NCBI GenBank assembly: GCA_943787985.1
Contig: CALSOO010000002.1
Coordinates: 1-64,000, forward strand
DNA length: 64,000 nucleotides
Source of the DNA: an uncultured Paracoccaceae bacterium
Lineage (GTDB): Bacteria > Pseudomonadota > Alphaproteobacteria > Rhodobacterales > Rhodobacteraceae
Reading direction: 5' to 3'
Positions 62,837 to 64,000 of the stretch are shown piece by piece. The stretch's first letter is position 1, and each line of letters starts with the position of its first letter. The position numbers and the translations under genes were made by a program. The notes under the pieces were generated by a model. The model saw only the letters and a program-made list of their open reading frames with translations, was not told the origin of the DNA and did not search any database.

Positions 62837-64000
62837 TTATTTTGATCCCAAAGACCACCAGCCGCGCCGTTTAGGCTTGGCGGGTTCATCGGCCTTGATC
62901 TCAGGCTCGGGGGCCGCCGCAGCGACAACCGGCTCGGGGGCTGGCTCAGGCGTTGGAGCCGGGGCTTCGACCACAGGTTCTGGAACCGGTTCTGGTTCTG
63001 GCGCAGGCGCTGGCGCGGCCACTTCTGCAACAGGTTCAGGTGGAGCGACAGCTTCTGCCGCTTTTGGCTCTGCCTTGGGCTTACGGGCACGAGGTGCGCG
63101 CTTTTTCGGCGCAGGCTTTTCGTCTGCCGGTGCCGCTTTGGCGTCTGGCGCATCTCCGGTGCCTTCAGCAGCTTCAGCCGCCGCCGCCGCTTCCGCAGCT
63201 TTTTGTGCAGCTGTTTTGCGTGGCGCACGGGTGCGCTTGGGCTTTTCAGCTTTCACAGGGTCCGCGTCGGTCACCTCCGCAGCAGCAGGCGTTGTTCCAG
63301 CGTCTTCAGCCGGAGCATCTACAGGCTGTTGAACCGCATCGTCACCGTCCTGCGCGCCATCTTCGTCAGATTGGCCGTTTTGCTCGCCCTCTGTGTGAGA
63401 CGAAGACTTGCGCCGACGACGCCGACGACGTTTGCGTTTAGGCTTTTGTTCCTCGTCTTCACCGGCCGGTGTCTCTGTGGCCACTTGGGGCTGATCTTTT
63501 TCGCTCAACACTTCTGCAGCTTCGGCCTCATCCGCGGCGGCTGCGTCATCTTCGTCAATCTTGTCCATGATGGTCGTGTCAGCAGATACCGCAGCAGCCG
63601 TGGCTTCAGGCACACGGCGGGTTGCCGTTTTGAACTTTTCAATGCTGAAATCAGGGCTGATCAACATCGGATCACCCTCGATGCGCACAGACAAGCCGTA
63701 GCGCGCTTCGATCTGGGCGATATGTTCGCGCTTCTGGTTCATCAGGAAGTTGGCGATACCGACAGGGCAACGAACCAAAACTTCGCGCGAACGACGGCGC
63801 GTGCCCTCTTCTTCGATCTGGCGCAGGATAGACAATGCCAGATTGTCGTCAGAGCGGATCAATCCGGTTCCGTGACAGGCCAGACAAGGTTGTGTGGTTG
63901 CCTCGATCATCCCCGGGCGCAAACGCTGGCGGGACATTTCCATCAGACCAAAGCCCGAAATGCGACCCACCTGAATGCGGGCGCGGTCGGTTTTCAGCTT
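62837..64000 (-). CDS. rne: Ribonuclease E/G (C-terminal part, runs off the window)
   Basis: The frame is open from the window edge. KLKTDRARIQVGRISGFGLM and EMSRQRLRPGMIEATTQPC are the end of the RNase E catalytic core. CLACHGTG is the zinc-link Cys pair that holds the tetramer. The rest is an Arg-rich patch (KRKRRRRRRRK) for RNA binding and a long Ala/Pro/Glu-rich disordered tail typical of alphaproteobacterial degradosome scaffolds. Confidence 0.93.
   Translation of the reverse strand, partial: KLKTDRARIQVGRISGFGLMEMSRQRLRPGMIEATTQPCLACHGTGLIRSDDNLALSILRQIEEEGTRRRSREVLVRCPVGIANFLMNQKREHIAQIEARYGLSVRIEGDPMLISPDFSIEKFKTATRRVPEATAAAVSADTTIMDKIDEDDAAAADEAEAAEVLSEKDQPQVATETPAGEDEEQKPKRKRRRRRRRKSSSHTEGEQNGQSDEDGAQDGDDAVQQPVDAPAEDAGTTPAAAEVTDADPVKAEKPKRTRAPRKTAAQKAAEAAAAAEAAEGTGDAPDAKAAPADEKPAPKKRAPRARKPKAEPKAAEAVAPPEPVAEVAAPAPAPEPEPVPEPVVEAPAPTPEPAPEPVVAAAAPEPEIKADEPAKPKRRGWWSLGSK

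Noticed and set aside
62685..63332. Gly/Ala/Ser-rich plus-strand frame opposite rne
   Set aside because: Mirror of the low-complexity Ala/Pro/Glu tail of RNase E.

Overview
The window looks like a chromosome segment from a marine alphaproteobacterium of the roseobacter group (Rhodobacteraceae). The reasons are the conserved phr-cfa-trgAB-cysK neighbourhood, a DMSP demethylation locus (dmdA, acuI, BCCT carrier), a circularly permuted alphaproteobacterial tmRNA whose tag reads ANDNRAPMAMAA, and the style of the RNase E, CcdA and TusA genes. The number of decayed insertion sequences recalls IS-rich polar roseobacters such as Octadecabacter, but that is only a guess.

Positions 1-2.1 kb hold the end of a chemotaxis operon (STAS protein, CheY, 5' part of cheA), with an IS5-type remnant between STAS and cheY. 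Positions 2.5-5.3 kb are an IS graveyard (IS481 and IS3 fragments) around a SseB-family gene and a nested phage lysis (spanin) pair.

Positions about 5.3-33.9 kb form one large, decaying integrative or mobilisable element. It carries mobC and a relaxase, a ROK-like gene pair, three mini-genes, a VirD4/TraG coupling protein, a DotA/TraY-like protein, a resolvase split by an IS1111 element, an IS630 element with a passenger gene, ardA, an IS256 element with a 9-bp target duplication, and a type II CBASS anti-phage operon (CD-NTase, Cap2 E1/E2, Cap3 isopeptidase, 2TM-SAVED effector). It ends in a large serine recombinase that abuts tRNA-Ser(GGA). The CBASS signalling and conjugation enzymes are open, but the effector has two frameshifts, as does a flavin monooxygenase gene behind it.

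From 34 kb the sequence is core chromosome. It holds alaX-mscS-cysK, trgB-trgA-cfa-phr, and then a catabolic block at 42.8-51.5 kb: class V aminotransferase, BCCT transporter, HIT protein, acuI, dmdA, DinB, DUF1326, DUF2182 and a GntR regulator. Almost every gene in this block except the HIT gene is broken by small indels, although protein similarity is preserved over their full length. That pattern suggests either very recent decay or local sequence error.

Positions 51.5-64 kb are intact housekeeping and accessory genes: ssrA, a chrB-like gene with chrA, sspB, fumC, two small overlapping genes, class I aldolase, a P450, a membrane alpha/beta hydrolase, ccdA, tusA and the 3' part of rne. Several convincing Rho-independent terminators separate the transcription units.
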